DNA of 45,944 nucleotides from the NCBI GenBank assembly GCA_025358295.1, contig JANYJY010000027.1, positions 1 through 45,944 of the forward strand, read 5' to 3'. Shown piece by piece: positions 31,656-42,746 of this stretch. The position numbers and the translations under genes are program-made. The stretch's first letter is position 1. The number at the start of each line of letters is the position of its first letter. This DNA comes from Gammaproteobacteria bacterium (lineage in GTDB: Bacteria; Pseudomonadota; Gammaproteobacteria; Steroidobacterales; Steroidobacteraceae). The notes beneath the pieces are model-generated. The model worked only from the letters and a program-made list of their open reading frames with translations, made no database searches and was not told the origin of the DNA.

Positions 31656-32825
31656 TCAGCCCTTGACGAACCATAGCTTGATGGTGTCGATCAGCCTGCG
31701 CCACCAGCCGCCGGCCTCCACATTTTTCAAGGGATGCAGCGGCTGCGTGGCCAGGGTCTGGTTAGCCGTGAAAACGCGCAAGGTGCCGACGTTGGAATCC
31801 AACGACAGAGGCGCAATCAGGCGCGACTGAATGTCAGTGGCCGTTTTGATGTGGTCCGCCTCGCCGCGCGGCACGGTGATGTAGAGATCGTCCTGGATGC
31901 CGAGATCGACGGATGCACTCTGTCCCTTCCAGACCCGGGAGTTCGCCAGCACGGCGCCGCCTTTGACGATCAGCTTGGTGTCGTAGAAGGTGAACCCATA
32001 GTTCAGCAGAGCGGCACTCGCCGATTCGCGCTCCTTCATGCTGCCCGATCCCATCACGACGGACACCAGCCGCATGCCGTCGCGCAGCGCCGAGGTCACC
32101 AGGCAAAACCCAGCCGAATCAGTGTGGCCGGTCTTCAGGCCATCGACCGTCGGATCCTTTTCGAGCAGACCGTTGCGGTTCTGCTGCTTGATGCCGTTGT
32201 GTACGAATTCGTGCACCGAGAACCACTTGTAGTACTGGGGGTATTCACGAATGATGGCGTTGGCCAGCAGCGACAAGTCCCGGGCCGTGGTGAAGTGCTG
32301 GGGCGACGGCAGGCCCGAGCTGTTCTCGAAATGACTGCCCACCATTCCCAATCGTTTGGCATTCGCATTCATCAACTGCGAAAAAGTTTCTTCGGTGCCG
32401 GCGATACGTTCGGCCAGCGCGATCGTGGCGTCATTTCCCGATTGCACGATCATGCCCAAGATCAGATCCTCGACCGAGACCGGCTTGCCCAATTCGATGA
32501 AGGTGCGTGACCCTTCCGAACGCCAGGCGTGTTCGCTGACCATCACCTGTTCATCCAATTTGAGCTTACCGGCGGCCAGCTCTTGAAACACGATGTAACT
32601 TGTCATGAGCTTGGTCAGACTGGCCGGTTCCATCCGGGCCACCGCTTCCTTCGCGGCCAAAATTTTGCCGGTGCGATAGTCGACCACGATGTAGGCGTGC
32701 GCATCGACCTGCGGCGCCGTCGGAATCGGCATCGACGCTGAGGACGGCAGTGCGGGTGTCTCGGCAAGGCATTGGACGGCCGCAAACACGGTGAGCGAGA
32801 CGCAGGCGAGCAGAGAACGGAACAT
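31656..32825 (-). CDS. dacA: D-alanyl-D-alanine carboxypeptidase (PBP5/6 type)
   Basis: A 389-residue low-molecular-weight penicillin-binding protein that trims the terminal D-alanine from peptidoglycan pentapeptides. It has a signal peptide (1-21), SLTK (active Ser69 and Lys72), SGN (129-131) and KTG (231-233). A C-terminal beta domain and an amphipathic anchor (WWRRLIDTIKLWFVKG) hold it to the inner membrane. The 69-base gap from rlpA contains a GATAAT (32871-32866), possibly an internal promoter. The order rlpA-dacA is as in E. coli and Pseudomonas. Confidence 0.95.
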   Translation of the reverse strand: MFRSLLACVSLTVFAAVQCLAETPALPSSASMPIPTAPQVDAHAYIVVDYRTGKILAAKEAVARMEPASLTKLMTSYIVFQELAAGKLKLDEQVMVSEHAWRSEGSRTFIELGKPVSVEDLILGMIVQSGNDATIALAERIAGTEETFSQLMNANAKRLGMVGSHFENSSGLPSPQHFTTARDLSLLANAIIREYPQYYKWFSVHEFVHNGIKQQNRNGLLEKDPTVDGLKTGHTDSAGFCLVTSALRDGMRLVSVVMGSGSMKERESASAALLNYGFTFYDTKLIVKGGAVLANSRVWKGQSASVDLGIQDDLYITVPRGEADHIKTATDIQSRLIAPLSLDSNVGTLRVFTANQTLATQPLHPLKNVEAGGWWRRLIDTIKLWFVKG

Positions 32826-32894
32826 AGTAGATGAATACCTTGATGAAAATTGGAGAATGCGGCCGATTATCGCACGGCCACGGGAGTGTTGATC

Positions 32895-33767
32895 CTAGTC
32901 GAGGGCGAGATGCGCGTCGGTGACCCCGGCTTGCCCCAGCGCGGCAACCACGCGGTCGAAGTCTGCGACATCGGATACCGGACCAATGCGCACGCGATAC
33001 ATTCTTCGCCCCCCGATCTGATCTTCGCGCACGAATACCTTGCCGTAGCTGCCGCCGCGCAGTTTTGCTGCCAGGCGTTCCGCATTCGCGGGATCGGAGA
33101 ACGCGCCGGCTTGCACGAACAGCGTTGCGACGGGAGACGCGGTGCTCGAAGCGCCGACCGCCGGCGCCGCAACCAGGGGGGCCGCGGGGGTGGATGCCAC
33201 TGGAGGCGACGGCACTGAGGCATCGATGGTGCTCACTTCAACCATGGCGGTGCCATTGCGCAACATGTCGAGTTTGGCCGCGGCGGTGTACGAGAGATCG
33301 ATGATTCTGTTGCCGACGAAGGGCCCACGATCATTCACCCGGACCACGACACTGCGGCCATTCTGCAAATTCGTCACGCGCACATAGGCAGGTAAGGGCA
33401 GAGTCTTGTGGGCGGCCGTCATGCCGTACATATCGTAGGTTTCGCCCGTCGAGGTTCGTACCTTGTGGAAGCCGGGTCCGTACCAGGATGCGACCCCGCG
33501 CTCCCGGTAGCCGACGCTCGAGGACAGGACGTAGTAGCGAATTCCGAATACGTCGTAAAACGGCGGATTGCCGTGGCGCGATCGCGGCTCTGCGCGTGGC
33601 ACCGCGTCCGGAACTGAGTTGGGCCCCGGAGCCGGCGCGGCGGGGAGCGGTGGCACGGTGGCAGTTGGCGCGGGTGCACTGGGTTGGGAAGGAGTACTGA
33701 AACACGCAGCCAGTCCGGCTGCGATGGCCAGTGCGAGAGGGACGGCGAGTACGCGGCCGGCGTTCAC
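32895..33767 (-). CDS. rlpA: Septal-ring lytic transglycosylase/lipoprotein RlpA
   Basis: A 290-residue lipoprotein with lipobox LAAC (Cys22) and a Pro/Ala-rich linker. A double-psi beta-barrel (about 88-180) contains GVASWYGPGFH, TSTGETYDMYGMTAAHKTLP and VRVNDRGPFVGNRIIDLSYTAA. After a second Ala/Pro linker comes a SPOR domain (about 213-288), which binds denuded glycan at the septum. In Pseudomonas the protein cleaves glycans lacking stem peptides. Its ATG overlaps the mltB stop by 4 bases. All functional parts are present. Confidence 0.92.
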   Translation of the reverse strand: MNAGRVLAVPLALAIAAGLAACFSTPSQPSAPAPTATVPPLPAAPAPGPNSVPDAVPRAEPRSRHGNPPFYDVFGIRYYVLSSSVGYRERGVASWYGPGFHKVRTSTGETYDMYGMTAAHKTLPLPAYVRVTNLQNGRSVVVRVNDRGPFVGNRIIDLSYTAAAKLDMLRNGTAMVEVSTIDASVPSPPVASTPAAPLVAAPAVGASSTASPVATLFVQAGAFSDPANAERLAAKLRGGSYGKVFVREDQIGGRRMYRVRIGPVSDVADFDRVVAALGQAGVTDAHLALD

Positions 33768-34798
33768 TGTGCCGTGCCCGAACTCAGCGGGGCAGCGGCG
33801 TCATTCTGCAACACGCGTTGCTTGACCGCTGCTGCCAGTTCGAAGACCGCCATGGCATACAGGGCGCTGTGGTTGTACCGGGTGATGACGTAGAAATTAT
33901 TGTATCCGACGCGCCAGTGCACCCCGTCGGTGTCATCGACGGCGATCAACAGGGCGGGTGCGTCGTCCGGCAGGGAGCTGTCGAAACTCACTCCCTTTGC
34001 GTGCAGCGAACTCACGGTCTCGTTCAGCGCAAGTTTGCGCCCGTCCATATCCGCCGCCTTGTCCGCCGCCACGCTGGCTTCGCTCAAGACGGGCTCGCCG
34101 GAGTTCCAGCCATGCTCCTTGAAGTAATTCCCGACACTTGCGCACACATCGGGCCAATTGGCCCATAGATCGACGTGACCGTCAGCATCGGCATCCACGG
34201 CGAAGCGCCGATAATTGGACGGCATGAACTGCGGCGCGCCCATCGCACCCGCATAAGATCCCTTGACGCTCAAGGCATCGATACCCGAGTCGCGAGTCAA
34301 CAGCAGGAATTGTTCCAACTCATCGCGAAAGAATTTTGCGCGAGCGGGATAATCGAAAGCCAGGGTGGCCAGCGCGTCGAGCACTCGGTATGAACCAGTA
34401 AGGCGGCCGTAGTAGGTCTCGACTCCGAGTATCGCCGCCAGATATTCCGGCGCAACCCCGCTTCGAACGCTGGCCTGATCGAGCGCCTGCCGATGCGCGA
34501 CCCAGAAGTCGGCGCCTTCGCGGATGCGCCTTTCCGTGATGAATATCGGGCGATACTCGAACCACGGCTTGGCCTTTTCCGCCGGCCGATCCATCGCGGC
34601 GATGATGGTGGGCTGGGTCTGGGCGTTTTTCAGCAGCTTGCGCAATTGATGAGTCTTGAACGACGACGTGTCCGCCATGTGCGCGATGAAGTCCTTGACC
34701 TCGGGACGCCTGATGTCGATCGCTGCCGCGGGCCGGCAGCCTAGCCACCCAAGCGCGGTGAGCAGGAACAGGTGTTTCAGGGCGGACAGAGCGTGCAC
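33764..34798 (-). CDS. mltB: Membrane-bound lytic murein transglycosylase B
   Basis: A 344-residue lytic transglycosylase of the SltB family. It has an N-terminal signal peptide with a cysteine at 21 (GWLGC, an imperfect lipobox), the catalytic Glu127 in ILGVETYYGR, then GSYAGAMGAPQFMPSNYRRFAVD and DLWANWPDVCASVGNYF. It cleaves the MurNAc-GlcNAc bond to 1,6-anhydro products, which the AmgK/MurU route encoded nearby can help recycle. It lies 2 bases downstream of rodA and overlaps rlpA by 4 bases. Confidence 0.93.
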   Translation of the reverse strand: MHALSALKHLFLLTALGWLGCRPAAAIDIRRPEVKDFIAHMADTSSFKTHQLRKLLKNAQTQPTIIAAMDRPAEKAKPWFEYRPIFITERRIREGADFWVAHRQALDQASVRSGVAPEYLAAILGVETYYGRLTGSYRVLDALATLAFDYPARAKFFRDELEQFLLLTRDSGIDALSVKGSYAGAMGAPQFMPSNYRRFAVDADADGHVDLWANWPDVCASVGNYFKEHGWNSGEPVLSEASVAADKAADMDGRKLALNETVSSLHAKGVSFDSSLPDDAPALLIAVDDTDGVHWRVGYNNFYVITRYNHSALYAMAVFELAAAVKQRVLQNDAAAPLSSGTAQ

Positions 34799-34800
34799 CG

Positions 34801-35940
34801 CTACGATCCGATGAGCTTGCGATGCGAGTGCAGCGACATCAAGATGCCAAAGCCCGCCAACAGAGTGACCATCGACGTGCCGCCGTAGCTGATCAGCGGC
34901 AGCGGTACGCCGACCACCGGCAGAATGCCGCTCACCATGCCGGAGTTGACGAACACATACACGAAGAAGCTGAGCGCGATGGCTCCGCCCGTCAGGCGGG
35001 CAAACGTATCTTGTCCCTGCATGGCCAGGTACAAGGAGCGGCCGATGACGACAGCGTACAGGGACAGGATCAGCAGCTGGCCGAGCAGACCGAATTCCTC
35101 GCCGATGACCGCGAATATGAAGTCGGTGGATCGTTCCGGCAGGAATTCCAGCTGCGCCTGGCTGCCGTTCATGTAGCCCTTGCCGAAGACGCCGCCCGAG
35201 CCGATCGCGATTTGCGATTGAATGATGTGGTAGCCGGCGCCGAGTCGATCGGTTTCAGGATTCAAGAAGGTCAATATTCTCTGACGCTGGTAGTCGTGAA
35301 TGAAATGCCAACCCGCCCACGCCGCGCCGCCCAGCAGAGGAATCGATATCAAGATGATTTGAATCTGCAATCCTGCCAGCAGCATTACGATGAGCCCGGA
35401 GGCCGCAATCAACAGGGCGGTGCCGAGGTCCGGCTGGGTGACAATCATGGCGGTGGGGATGGCAATCATGATGCCCATCATCACCAGGTCCTTGAAGGTG
35501 GGAGGCAGAGGGCGCTCGTGCATATACCACGCACACATCATCGGCACGGCGAGCTTCATGATTTCCGAGGGCTGGAAGCGCATGAAGCCGACGTCGAGCC
35601 AGCGCTGCGCCCCTTTGCCGATGTGTCCCGTGACGTCCACCACGATCAGCAACAGCACGCCGATGGCGTAGGCAATGGGGGCAAACAGGCGCAGATATTG
35701 AGGCGTTGCCAGCTTGGCGAGCGCCAGCAACGCCGCCACCGCAATGCCGATGTTCATCAGGTGATGCTCGACCATTTTCAGGTTTTGCCCGGAGGCGCTG
35801 TAGACCACCAGAATGCCGATGCAGACGATGATGGCCAGCACACCCGTCAGCGGCCCATCCAACCCCAGGGCGCGCAGGGTGCGGCCGCCTGCGGTCAGGG
35901 TGCGACGCGTCCGCGATGGTGAGAATTCATCGAAAATCAT
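34801..35940 (-). CDS. rodA: Rod-shape peptidoglycan polymerase RodA
   Basis: A 379-residue SEDS-family polymerase with about ten transmembrane helices. Signatures include GAQRWLDVGFMRFQPSEIMKL, VTQPDLGTALLI, GYMNGSQAQLEFLPERSTDFIFAVIGEEFGL and LPVVGVPLPLISYGGTSM. RodA polymerises lipid II during elongation with the transpeptidase PBP2 and the MreBCD scaffold. It lies 3 bases after mreD, where many relatives have the PBP2 gene (mrdA). The start at 35940 is the first ATG of a normal-length protein. Confidence 0.95.
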   Translation of the reverse strand: MIFDEFSPSRTRRTLTAGGRTLRALGLDGPLTGVLAIIVCIGILVVYSASGQNLKMVEHHLMNIGIAVAALLALAKLATPQYLRLFAPIAYAIGVLLLIVVDVTGHIGKGAQRWLDVGFMRFQPSEIMKLAVPMMCAWYMHERPLPPTFKDLVMMGIMIAIPTAMIVTQPDLGTALLIAASGLIVMLLAGLQIQIILISIPLLGGAAWAGWHFIHDYQRQRILTFLNPETDRLGAGYHIIQSQIAIGSGGVFGKGYMNGSQAQLEFLPERSTDFIFAVIGEEFGLLGQLLILSLYAVVIGRSLYLAMQGQDTFARLTGGAIALSFFVYVFVNSGMVSGILPVVGVPLPLISYGGTSMVTLLAGFGILMSLHSHRKLIGS

Positions 35941-35943
35941 GGC

Positions 35944-36420
35944 TCAGCGTTCATGCAGGCGGCTCAATGTGCCGACCAGAAGGGGCCACAGCAGTGCGCC
36001 GATGACGGGCGCGAGCCAGCGTCCGAAGGTGGTGACGGGATTGCCGGTGGCGCCGTCCACCCAGAACAGCACGAATTGATAGCCCGTCAGCAATGCAAAT
36101 ATGGTCAGGCATTGCGACAGCACGGAGAAGACTCGCAGGCGCAGCCGCAGATGCGTCGCCCATCCCGCCATCAGCGTGAGCGCGAGCGCATGTTGCCCGA
36201 GGACGACGCCATGGATGACATCGAGCGCGAGGCCCGAGAAGAACGCCAGGGTGATTCCGCCGGCGCGGGGAGACTCGATGGACCAGTAAAGAACCACCAG
36301 CACCAAAAAGTCCGGCCGGAAGGCTTGCAGAGCGGCGGGCAGCGGCAGTATCGCCAGCGCCAGGGCGACCAACGCCGACAAGGCCATGGGCAAGCGGCGA
36401 ATGCGGGTCTCACGCATCAT
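35944..36420 (-). CDS. mreD: Rod-shape-determining protein MreD
   Basis: A 158-residue membrane protein with about five transmembrane helices (LSALVALALAILPL; FLVLVVLYW; then FFSGLALDVIHGVVLGQHAL, the best conserved segment). It is part of the elongation complex with MreB, MreC and RodA. The chosen start (36420) gives an ATGATG that overlaps the mreC stop; the second ATG three bases later is equally possible. The open frame upstream to 36549 is only mreC in another frame. Confidence 0.92.
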   Translation of the reverse strand: MMRETRIRRLPMALSALVALALAILPLPAALQAFRPDFLVLVVLYWSIESPRAGGITLAFFSGLALDVIHGVVLGQHALALTLMAGWATHLRLRLRVFSVLSQCLTIFALLTGYQFVLFWVDGATGNPVTTFGRWLAPVIGALLWPLLVGTLSRLHER

Positions 36421-37370
36421 CGGCTGGGCGCCCCCGCCGTTGGAGACTTGATGGCTTTGGGAGCCGCATGGGTCGATGGTGCGGGCGGCGCCGCAGGCGC
36501 CGGCGTATTGGCCGGCACGTCGCTTGCGGTGGGCTGCGGCTTTAGCCACACAAACATGAGTTCACGCGAACGATCGAGCGCTGCCGCCGGTTTTACCTCG
36601 ACATCGGCCAGGGACTGCGCCGGATCTCGCTTGACCTCCGCCACGGTGCCGACGGGATAGCCGGCTGGAAAGCCTCCGCCGAGTCCGGAGGTCACCAACA
36701 GGTCTCCCGCGACCACATCTGCGCTGGTCGGCAAGTACGGCAATTTAAGCCGGCTCATGTCCCCCGTGCCCACGGCAATGGTGCGCAAGCCGTTGCGATT
36801 GATTTGTACCGGTATCGCGTGAGTGGCGTCGCTGATCAGAATGACCTCCGCGGTCAATTGGCCGACGCGTGCGACTTGCCCGAATACTCCGCCGGAGTCC
36901 AACACGGCCTGTCCCACGAACACGCCGTCGTGTGCGCCTTTGTCGACGAGCACGCGCTCGCGGAAGGCGTCCAGATCAATATCCATCAGATTGCCGATGA
37001 CGAAACGATCCGTGATTGCCGCGGTGCTACCGCGCAGGGCGCGCAGCCGTTGGCTCTCCGCTTCGATTGCTTCATAGCGCTGCAGACGGAATTGCGCCAG
37101 CCGCAATTCGCTTTCCAGCGTGGCCTTGTCGACCCGTAAGGCATCCCGCGTCGTCACGCTTTCGCGGAACCAATCCCAGCCCTGGAAGGGACTGGCGACG
37201 GCGATTTGCACGGGGTAGGCGACTATCGACAGCAGTCGGCGAATCTTGCCGAGGTGGTCGTAGCGCTTGTCGACAATGATGAGCCCGAGCGCCAACAGGG
37301 AGTACAAAACGCAGCGGAGCAGAAGTCCCGTCGTTCGACCGGAGGTGTCGGTGTTACGAAAGGCGACCAC
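36417..37370 (-). CDS. mreC: Rod-shape-determining protein MreC
   Basis: A 317-residue bitopic protein with a transmembrane helix at about 17-33 (LLLRCVLYSLLALGLIIV), a periplasmic coiled coil (about 75-112, ALRVDKATLESELRLAQFRLQ) and the two beta-barrel domains with VLVDKGAHDGVFVGQAVLD and VTSGLGGGFPAGYPVGTV. It ends in a Pro/Ala-rich tail of about 50 residues, longer than in E. coli. The start is GTG at 37370. MreC binds PBP2 and links MreB to the wall synthesis enzymes. It lies 28 bases after mreB. Confidence 0.94.
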   Translation of the reverse strand: MVAFRNTDTSGRTTGLLLRCVLYSLLALGLIIVDKRYDHLGKIRRLLSIVAYPVQIAVASPFQGWDWFRESVTTRDALRVDKATLESELRLAQFRLQRYEAIEAESQRLRALRGSTAAITDRFVIGNLMDIDLDAFRERVLVDKGAHDGVFVGQAVLDSGGVFGQVARVGQLTAEVILISDATHAIPVQINRNGLRTIAVGTGDMSRLKLPYLPTSADVVAGDLLVTSGLGGGFPAGYPVGTVAEVKRDPAQSLADVEVKPAAALDRSRELMFVWLKPQPTASDVPANTPAPAAPPAPSTHAAPKAIKSPTAGAPSR

Positions 37371-37398
37371 GGGCTTCAGGCTTCCCTAGTCGCTTGCA

Positions 37399-38574
<1,176 letters not shown>

Positions 38575-38576
38575 CT

Positions 38577-38867
38577 ATGAGCCTAACCCGTCAAGACGTC
38601 GCAAAGATCGCACACCTCGCACGGCTGTCGATCACCGAACAAGAGATGCCGGTCTACGTGACCAGCTTGTCGAGCATCGTCAATTTCGTCGACGAATTAT
38701 CGCGAGCGCAAACCGGCGATGTCCTCCCCATGGCACATCCTCTCGATGGCCAGCACCAGCGCCTGCGCGCCGATGAGGTGTCCGAAAGCGACAACCGCGA
38801 GAAATACCAGTCCAATGCCCCGCAGGTTCAAGCCGGCTTGTACGTCGTGCCTCGGGTCATCGAGTAG
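38577..38867 (+). CDS. gatC: Asp/Glu-tRNA amidotransferase subunit C
   Basis: A 96-residue GatC: LTRQDVAKIAHLARLSITEQE at the N-terminus, SIVNFVDELS and PMAHPLDGQHQRLRADEV, with QVQAGLYVVPRVIE at the end. It stabilises GatA and links GatA to GatB. The start at 38577 (MSLTRQDV) is preferred to the upstream in-frame candidate at 38565. It is the first gene of gatC-gatA-gatB, with 39 bases to gatA, and is divergent from mreB. Confidence 0.95.
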   Translation: MSLTRQDVAKIAHLARLSITEQEMPVYVTSLSSIVNFVDELSRAQTGDVLPMAHPLDGQHQRLRADEVSESDNREKYQSNAPQVQAGLYVVPRVIE

Positions 38868-38906
38868 TCCCGCGATTCCGGCGAGGCCTGCTATTCTTAA
38901 GTGACG

Positions 38907-40361
38907 ATGTTGCACACCCTTTCCATCGGCGAGCTGGGCGAGAGCTTGAGTTCTCGCCGTCTTTCGAGCGTTGAATTGACGCGCCATTTCTTGGCCAGGA
39001 TCGAGCGCCTGAACCCGGCTTTGAATGCCTTAATCACTCTGACGGGCGACCGGGCGCTGGCGGCCGCGGCCGCCGCCGACGCCCGTCGAGCCTCGGGCGA
39101 GAAGGGTCCACTGCTCGGCATCCCCCTCATTCATAAAGATATTTTCTGTACGGACGGGGTGCGCACCAGTTGCGGCTCGCGCATGCTGGACAACTTCGTC
39201 TCGCCCTACGATGCCACCGTGGTAACCCGTCTGAAGGCGGCGGGTGCCGTCATGCTGGGCAAGGCCAATATGGACGAATTCGCCATGGGGTCCTCCAACG
39301 AGACCAGCTACTACGGTCCCGTCAAGAATCCCTGGGATCTCACCAAGGTGCCCGGCGGCTCCTCCGGCGGGTCGGCCGCCGCGATGGCGGCGCGCTTGGC
39401 TGCCTATACTACTGGTACCGATACCGGTGGCTCGATTCGTCAACCGGCCGCCCTGACCGGCGTGACCGGGATCAAGCCTACCTATGGACGCGTGTCTCGC
39501 TACGGCATGATCGCCTTCGCCTCCAGCCTGGATCAGGCCGGGGTGTTCGCCCGTAGCGCGGCGGATGCGGCCGTTGTGCTACAGGCCATGGCGGGGTTCG
39601 ATCCGAAGGACTCGACCAGCATCGATGCACCGGTCCCCGACTATCATGCGTCCCTGAATGCACCGCTCGCGGGCCTGAAAATCGGCCTTCTCAGAGAATT
39701 CTTTGAGGGTTTGGAGGCGCGCAACGCGGCGTTAATCCACGATGCACTGAAGATCTACAGAAGCCTGGGCGCCGAGACGGTGGAGGTCAGCCTGCCGCAC
39801 CTGCCCATGTCGGTTCCCACTTACTATGTGGTCGCGCCGGCCGAATGCTCCTCCAATTTGTCGCGATTCGACGGCGTGCGCTTCGGTTATCGGTGCTCTG
39901 AACCGAAGGACTTGCTGGACCTGTACACGCGATCGCGGGGTGAGGGTTTCGGCGCCGAGGTGAAGCGCCGCATCATGACCGGGACCTATGTATTGTCGGC
40001 CGGGTATTTCGATGCCTATTATTTGAAGGCTCAGAAAGTGCGCCGGCTGATCACTGACGATTTCCGCGCGGCGTTTGCGCAGGTCGACCTTCTGATCGGG
40101 CCCACGACGCCGACGCCGGCGTTCGCCATCGGGGCGAAAATCGATGATCCGGTGACCATGTATCTGAACGATATCTATACCATCGGTGCCAATCTGGCCG
40201 GGCTGCCGGCCATGTCGCTGCCCTGCGGCTTCGTCGATGAGTTGCCCATGGGGCTGCAATTGATCGGGCCGCATTTCTCCGAGGCGAAGCTGCTGAACGC
40301 GGCACATCGCTTTCAAGAGTCAACCGATTGGCATCGCCGATCGCCGCGCGGGTACGAATGA
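38907..40361 (+). CDS. gatA: Asp/Glu-tRNA amidotransferase subunit A
   Basis: A 484-residue amidase-signature enzyme releasing ammonia from glutamine for transamidation of mischarged tRNA. The Ser-cisSer-Lys triad is visible in [10 protein letters not shown] (Lys), [13 protein letters not shown] (cis-Ser) and [12 protein letters not shown] (nucleophile). I used the ATG at 38907 ([10 protein letters not shown]), which matches the family; GTG at 38901 is an alternative two codons earlier. The stop overlaps gatB by 4 bases. The presence of GatCAB implies that Asn-tRNA and/or Gln-tRNA is made indirectly. Confidence 0.95.
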   Translation: MLHTLSIGELGESLSSRRLSSVELTRHFLARIERLNPALNALITLTGDRALAAAAAADARRASGEKGPLLGIPLIHKDIFCTDGVRTSCGSRMLDNFVSPYDATVVTRLKAAGAVMLGKANMDEFAMGSSNETSYYGPVKNPWDLTKVPGGSSGGSAAAMAARLAAYTTGTDTGGSIRQPAALTGVTGIKPTYGRVSRYGMIAFASSLDQAGVFARSAADAAVVLQAMAGFDPKDSTSIDAPVPDYHASLNAPLAGLKIGLLREFFEGLEARNAALIHDALKIYRSLGAETVEVSLPHLPMSVPTYYVVAPAECSSNLSRFDGVRFGYRCSEPKDLLDLYTRSRGEGFGAEVKRRIMTGTYVLSAGYFDAYYLKAQKVRRLITDDFRAAFAQVDLLIGPTTPTPAFAIGAKIDDPVTMYLNDIYTIGANLAGLPAMSLPCGFVDELPMGLQLIGPHFSEAKLLNAAHRFQESTDWHRRSPRGYE

Positions 40362-41809
40362 TGTCGAACTGGGAAGTCGTCATCGGGCTTGAGATTCATG
40401 CACAGCTCGCCACGAAGTCGAAAATATTTTCCGGCTCGGCGACCGCCTATGGCGCGCCGCCTAACAGCCAGGCGAATCTGGTCGATTTGGCCTATCCCGG
40501 CGTGCTGCCGGTGCTGAATGCGGAAGCCGTTCGCATGGCGGTCAAGTTTGGCTTAAGCATCGGCGCCGAGGTTGCGCGCCGGTCGGTGTTCGCACGCAAG
40601 AATTATTTTTATCCCGATCTGCCGAAAGGCTACCAGATCAGCCAGTACGAGCTGCCCGTGGTCAAGCAGGGCAAGCTCGCCGTCATGCTCGAAGACGGCA
40701 CGGTGAAAGTGGTGGGCGTCACCCGGGCGCACCTGGAGGAGGATGCCGGCAAGTCCCTGCACGAAGGGCTAGCCCACGCCAGCGGCATCGACCTGAATCG
40801 TGCCGGCACGCCGCTGCTTGAGATCGTCTCCGAGCCGGATATGCGCTCCGCCAAAGAGGCGGTGGCGTATATGAAGAAGATCCACACCTTGGTGCGGTAT
40901 CTGGAGATCTGCGACGGCAACATGCAGGAAGGCTCGTTTCGCTGCGACGCGAATGTGTCCGTGCGGCCACGCGGCCGCGAGAAATTCGGCACCCGCGCAG
41001 AGATAAAGAATCTGAACTCGTTTCGGTTCGTCGAGAAAGCCATCAATTACGAAGTGGCCCGGCAGATCGAGCTAATCGAGTGCGGCGGCAGCGTGGTGCA
41101 GGAGACGCGGCTGTACGATTCGGACAAGGACGAGACCCGTTCGATGCGCTCCAAGGAGGAGGCGAACGACTATCGCTACTTCCCGGATCCCGATTTATTG
41201 CCGGTCCACATCGACGAGTCGTTCATCGATGCCGTGCGCGCGACATTGCCGGAGTTGCCGGATGACAAGGCCGCGCGCTTCTCGCAGGAATTCAGTCTGT
41301 CGGCCTACGATGCCGGCGTGCTCTCCGCCAGCCGCGAACTGGGCGCTTACTTCGAAGCGGTGGTGGTGCAGATGGGGCCGGCGCATGCCAAGCTGGCCGC
41401 GAATTGGGTGATGGGCGAACTATCCAGTGCGCTCAATCGCGATAACGTCGATATCGCAGTTTCCCGGGTTTCGCCCGCGCAATTGAAAGGCCTGTTGACG
41501 CGCATCGTCGATCAAACCATCTCCGGCAAGATCGCCAAAGAAGTATTCGACGCGATGTGGTCGGAAGGCAAGGCCGCCGATGCCATCATCGAGGCGAAGG
41601 GCCTCAAGCAGATCACGGATACCGGCGCCATAGAAGGTGTGATCGATGCCGTGATCGCTGCCAACCCGAAGCAGCTTGCCGACTATCGTTCGGGCAAGGA
41701 TAAATTGTTCGGCTTCTTCGTCGGACAAGTGATGAAGGCGACCGAAGGCAAGGCGAATCCCGCACAACTGAACGAACTGCTCAAGGCAAAATTGGGCGGT
41801 AGCGCCTAA
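40358..41809 (+). CDS. gatB: Asp/Glu-tRNA amidotransferase subunit B
   Basis: A 483-residue GatB, the subunit that binds mischarged tRNA and activates its side chain. It begins [13 protein letters not shown] and contains [33 protein letters not shown] and [12 protein letters not shown]. The C-terminal YqeY-like tail domain includes [11 protein letters not shown] and the end [22 protein letters not shown]. The ATG at 40358 overlaps the gatA stop (ATGATG); a second ATG follows at 40361. hslO begins one base after its stop codon. Confidence 0.96.
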   Translation: MMSNWEVVIGLEIHAQLATKSKIFSGSATAYGAPPNSQANLVDLAYPGVLPVLNAEAVRMAVKFGLSIGAEVARRSVFARKNYFYPDLPKGYQISQYELPVVKQGKLAVMLEDGTVKVVGVTRAHLEEDAGKSLHEGLAHASGIDLNRAGTPLLEIVSEPDMRSAKEAVAYMKKIHTLVRYLEICDGNMQEGSFRCDANVSVRPRGREKFGTRAEIKNLNSFRFVEKAINYEVARQIELIECGGSVVQETRLYDSDKDETRSMRSKEEANDYRYFPDPDLLPVHIDESFIDAVRATLPELPDDKAARFSQEFSLSAYDAGVLSASRELGAYFEAVVVQMGPAHAKLAANWVMGELSSALNRDNVDIAVSRVSPAQLKGLLTRIVDQTISGKIAKEVFDAMWSEGKAADAIIEAKGLKQITDTGAIEGVIDAVIAANPKQLADYRSGKDKLFGFFVGQVMKATEGKANPAQLNELLKAKLGGSA

Positions 41810-41810
41810 G

Positions 41811-42746
41811 ATGCATGATCGCGACTGCTTGCATCGCTTCATGTTCGAACAATTCCCGATTCGTGGCCACCTGGTGCATCTGGATGCGGCCTGGCGGGCG
41901 CTGATCGAGCACCGCGAGTATCCGGCGGCCATCCGGGACACCTTGGGCGAGGCCGTGGCGGCCTCATTGCTGCTGACGGCAACAGTCAAATTCGAGGGTG
42001 TTCTGTCCTTGCAATTGCAAGGCGACGGTCCCGTGCATCTCATGCTGGCGCAATGCACCAGCGGTCTTGGGGTTCGCGGACTGGCGCGCTACCGTGAGGA
42101 GAGTTTTGCCGGGACGGAAGTCCGCGCCGACAAGGTCGCCGCCGCAGGGATCAGCGATTTAATCGGCCGCGGCAATCTCACGGTGACGTTGGAAACCGAC
42201 GACGGCGCACAGCGCTATCAAGGGATTGTGCCCATCGCGGGCCTGCGTCTGGCCGAGTCATTGCAAGTGTATTTCGAGAATTCAGAACAATTGCCGACTC
42301 GCCTTTGGCTGCACGCGGACCACTCGGGGGCGTCCGGGATGCTGCTGCAGAGACTTCCCAATACGGATGCCTCGCCGGGCGCGGAGGTCGCGGCTGAGGT
42401 CATCGACGATGCTTGGCGACGGGTGCAATTGATTGGCGAGACGCTGACGCCGGCGGAATTGCGGACTCTCCCCGACGCGGAGATTCTGCATCGCTTGTTC
42501 AATGAGGACGACGTGCGCTTATATGAAGCGGCGCCGGTCTACTTTCGCTGCCGATGCTCGCGCGAACGCGTGGGCGGCATGTTGCAGAGCTTGGGAGAGG
42601 CGGAATCCCGTTCGGTTCTGGCGGAACGCGGCAAGGTAGAGGTGCATTGCGATTTCTGCAATCGCGGCTATGTATTCGATGCCGTGGATATCACCCAGCT
42701 TTTCAAAGCGCCCGCGGCGAGCACCCGTGGTAGTTCGGTGCACTGA
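41811..42746 (+). CDS. hslO: Redox-regulated chaperone Hsp33
   Basis: A 311-residue Hsp33. The N-terminal folded domain starts LHRFMFEQFPIRGHLVHLD, and the C-terminal zinc switch has four cysteines: CRCSRERV and, about 30 residues later, CDFCNRGYVFD. Oxidation releases zinc and unfolds the linker, activating the chaperone against aggregation. ATG at 41811 is one base after the gatB stop; a start at the later FMFEQF methionine is possible. The 3' end probably overlaps the start of the di-heme peroxidase gene. The C-terminal tail after FKAPAA is not conserved. Confidence 0.94.
   Translation: MHDRDCLHRFMFEQFPIRGHLVHLDAAWRALIEHREYPAAIRDTLGEAVAASLLLTATVKFEGVLSLQLQGDGPVHLMLAQCTSGLGVRGLARYREESFAGTEVRADKVAAAGISDLIGRGNLTVTLETDDGAQRYQGIVPIAGLRLAESLQVYFENSEQLPTRLWLHADHSGASGMLLQRLPNTDASPGAEVAAEVIDDAWRRVQLIGETLTPAELRTLPDAEILHRLFNEDDVRLYEAAPVYFRCRCSRERVGGMLQSLGEAESRSVLAERGKVEVHCDFCNRGYVFDAVDITQLFKAPAASTRGSSVH

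Noticed and set aside
32866-32871. GATAAT before dacA as a firm promoter
   Set aside because: No acceptable -35 at 16-18 bases; mentioned with dacA as a possibility but not listed as a feature.
34822-35922. A 366-codon open frame on the plus strand opposite rodA
   Set aside because: It is an antisense shadow of a membrane-protein gene in GC-rich DNA; its composition (His, Gln, Arg, Asp rich) is that expected from reversing rodA codons and it has no domain signature.
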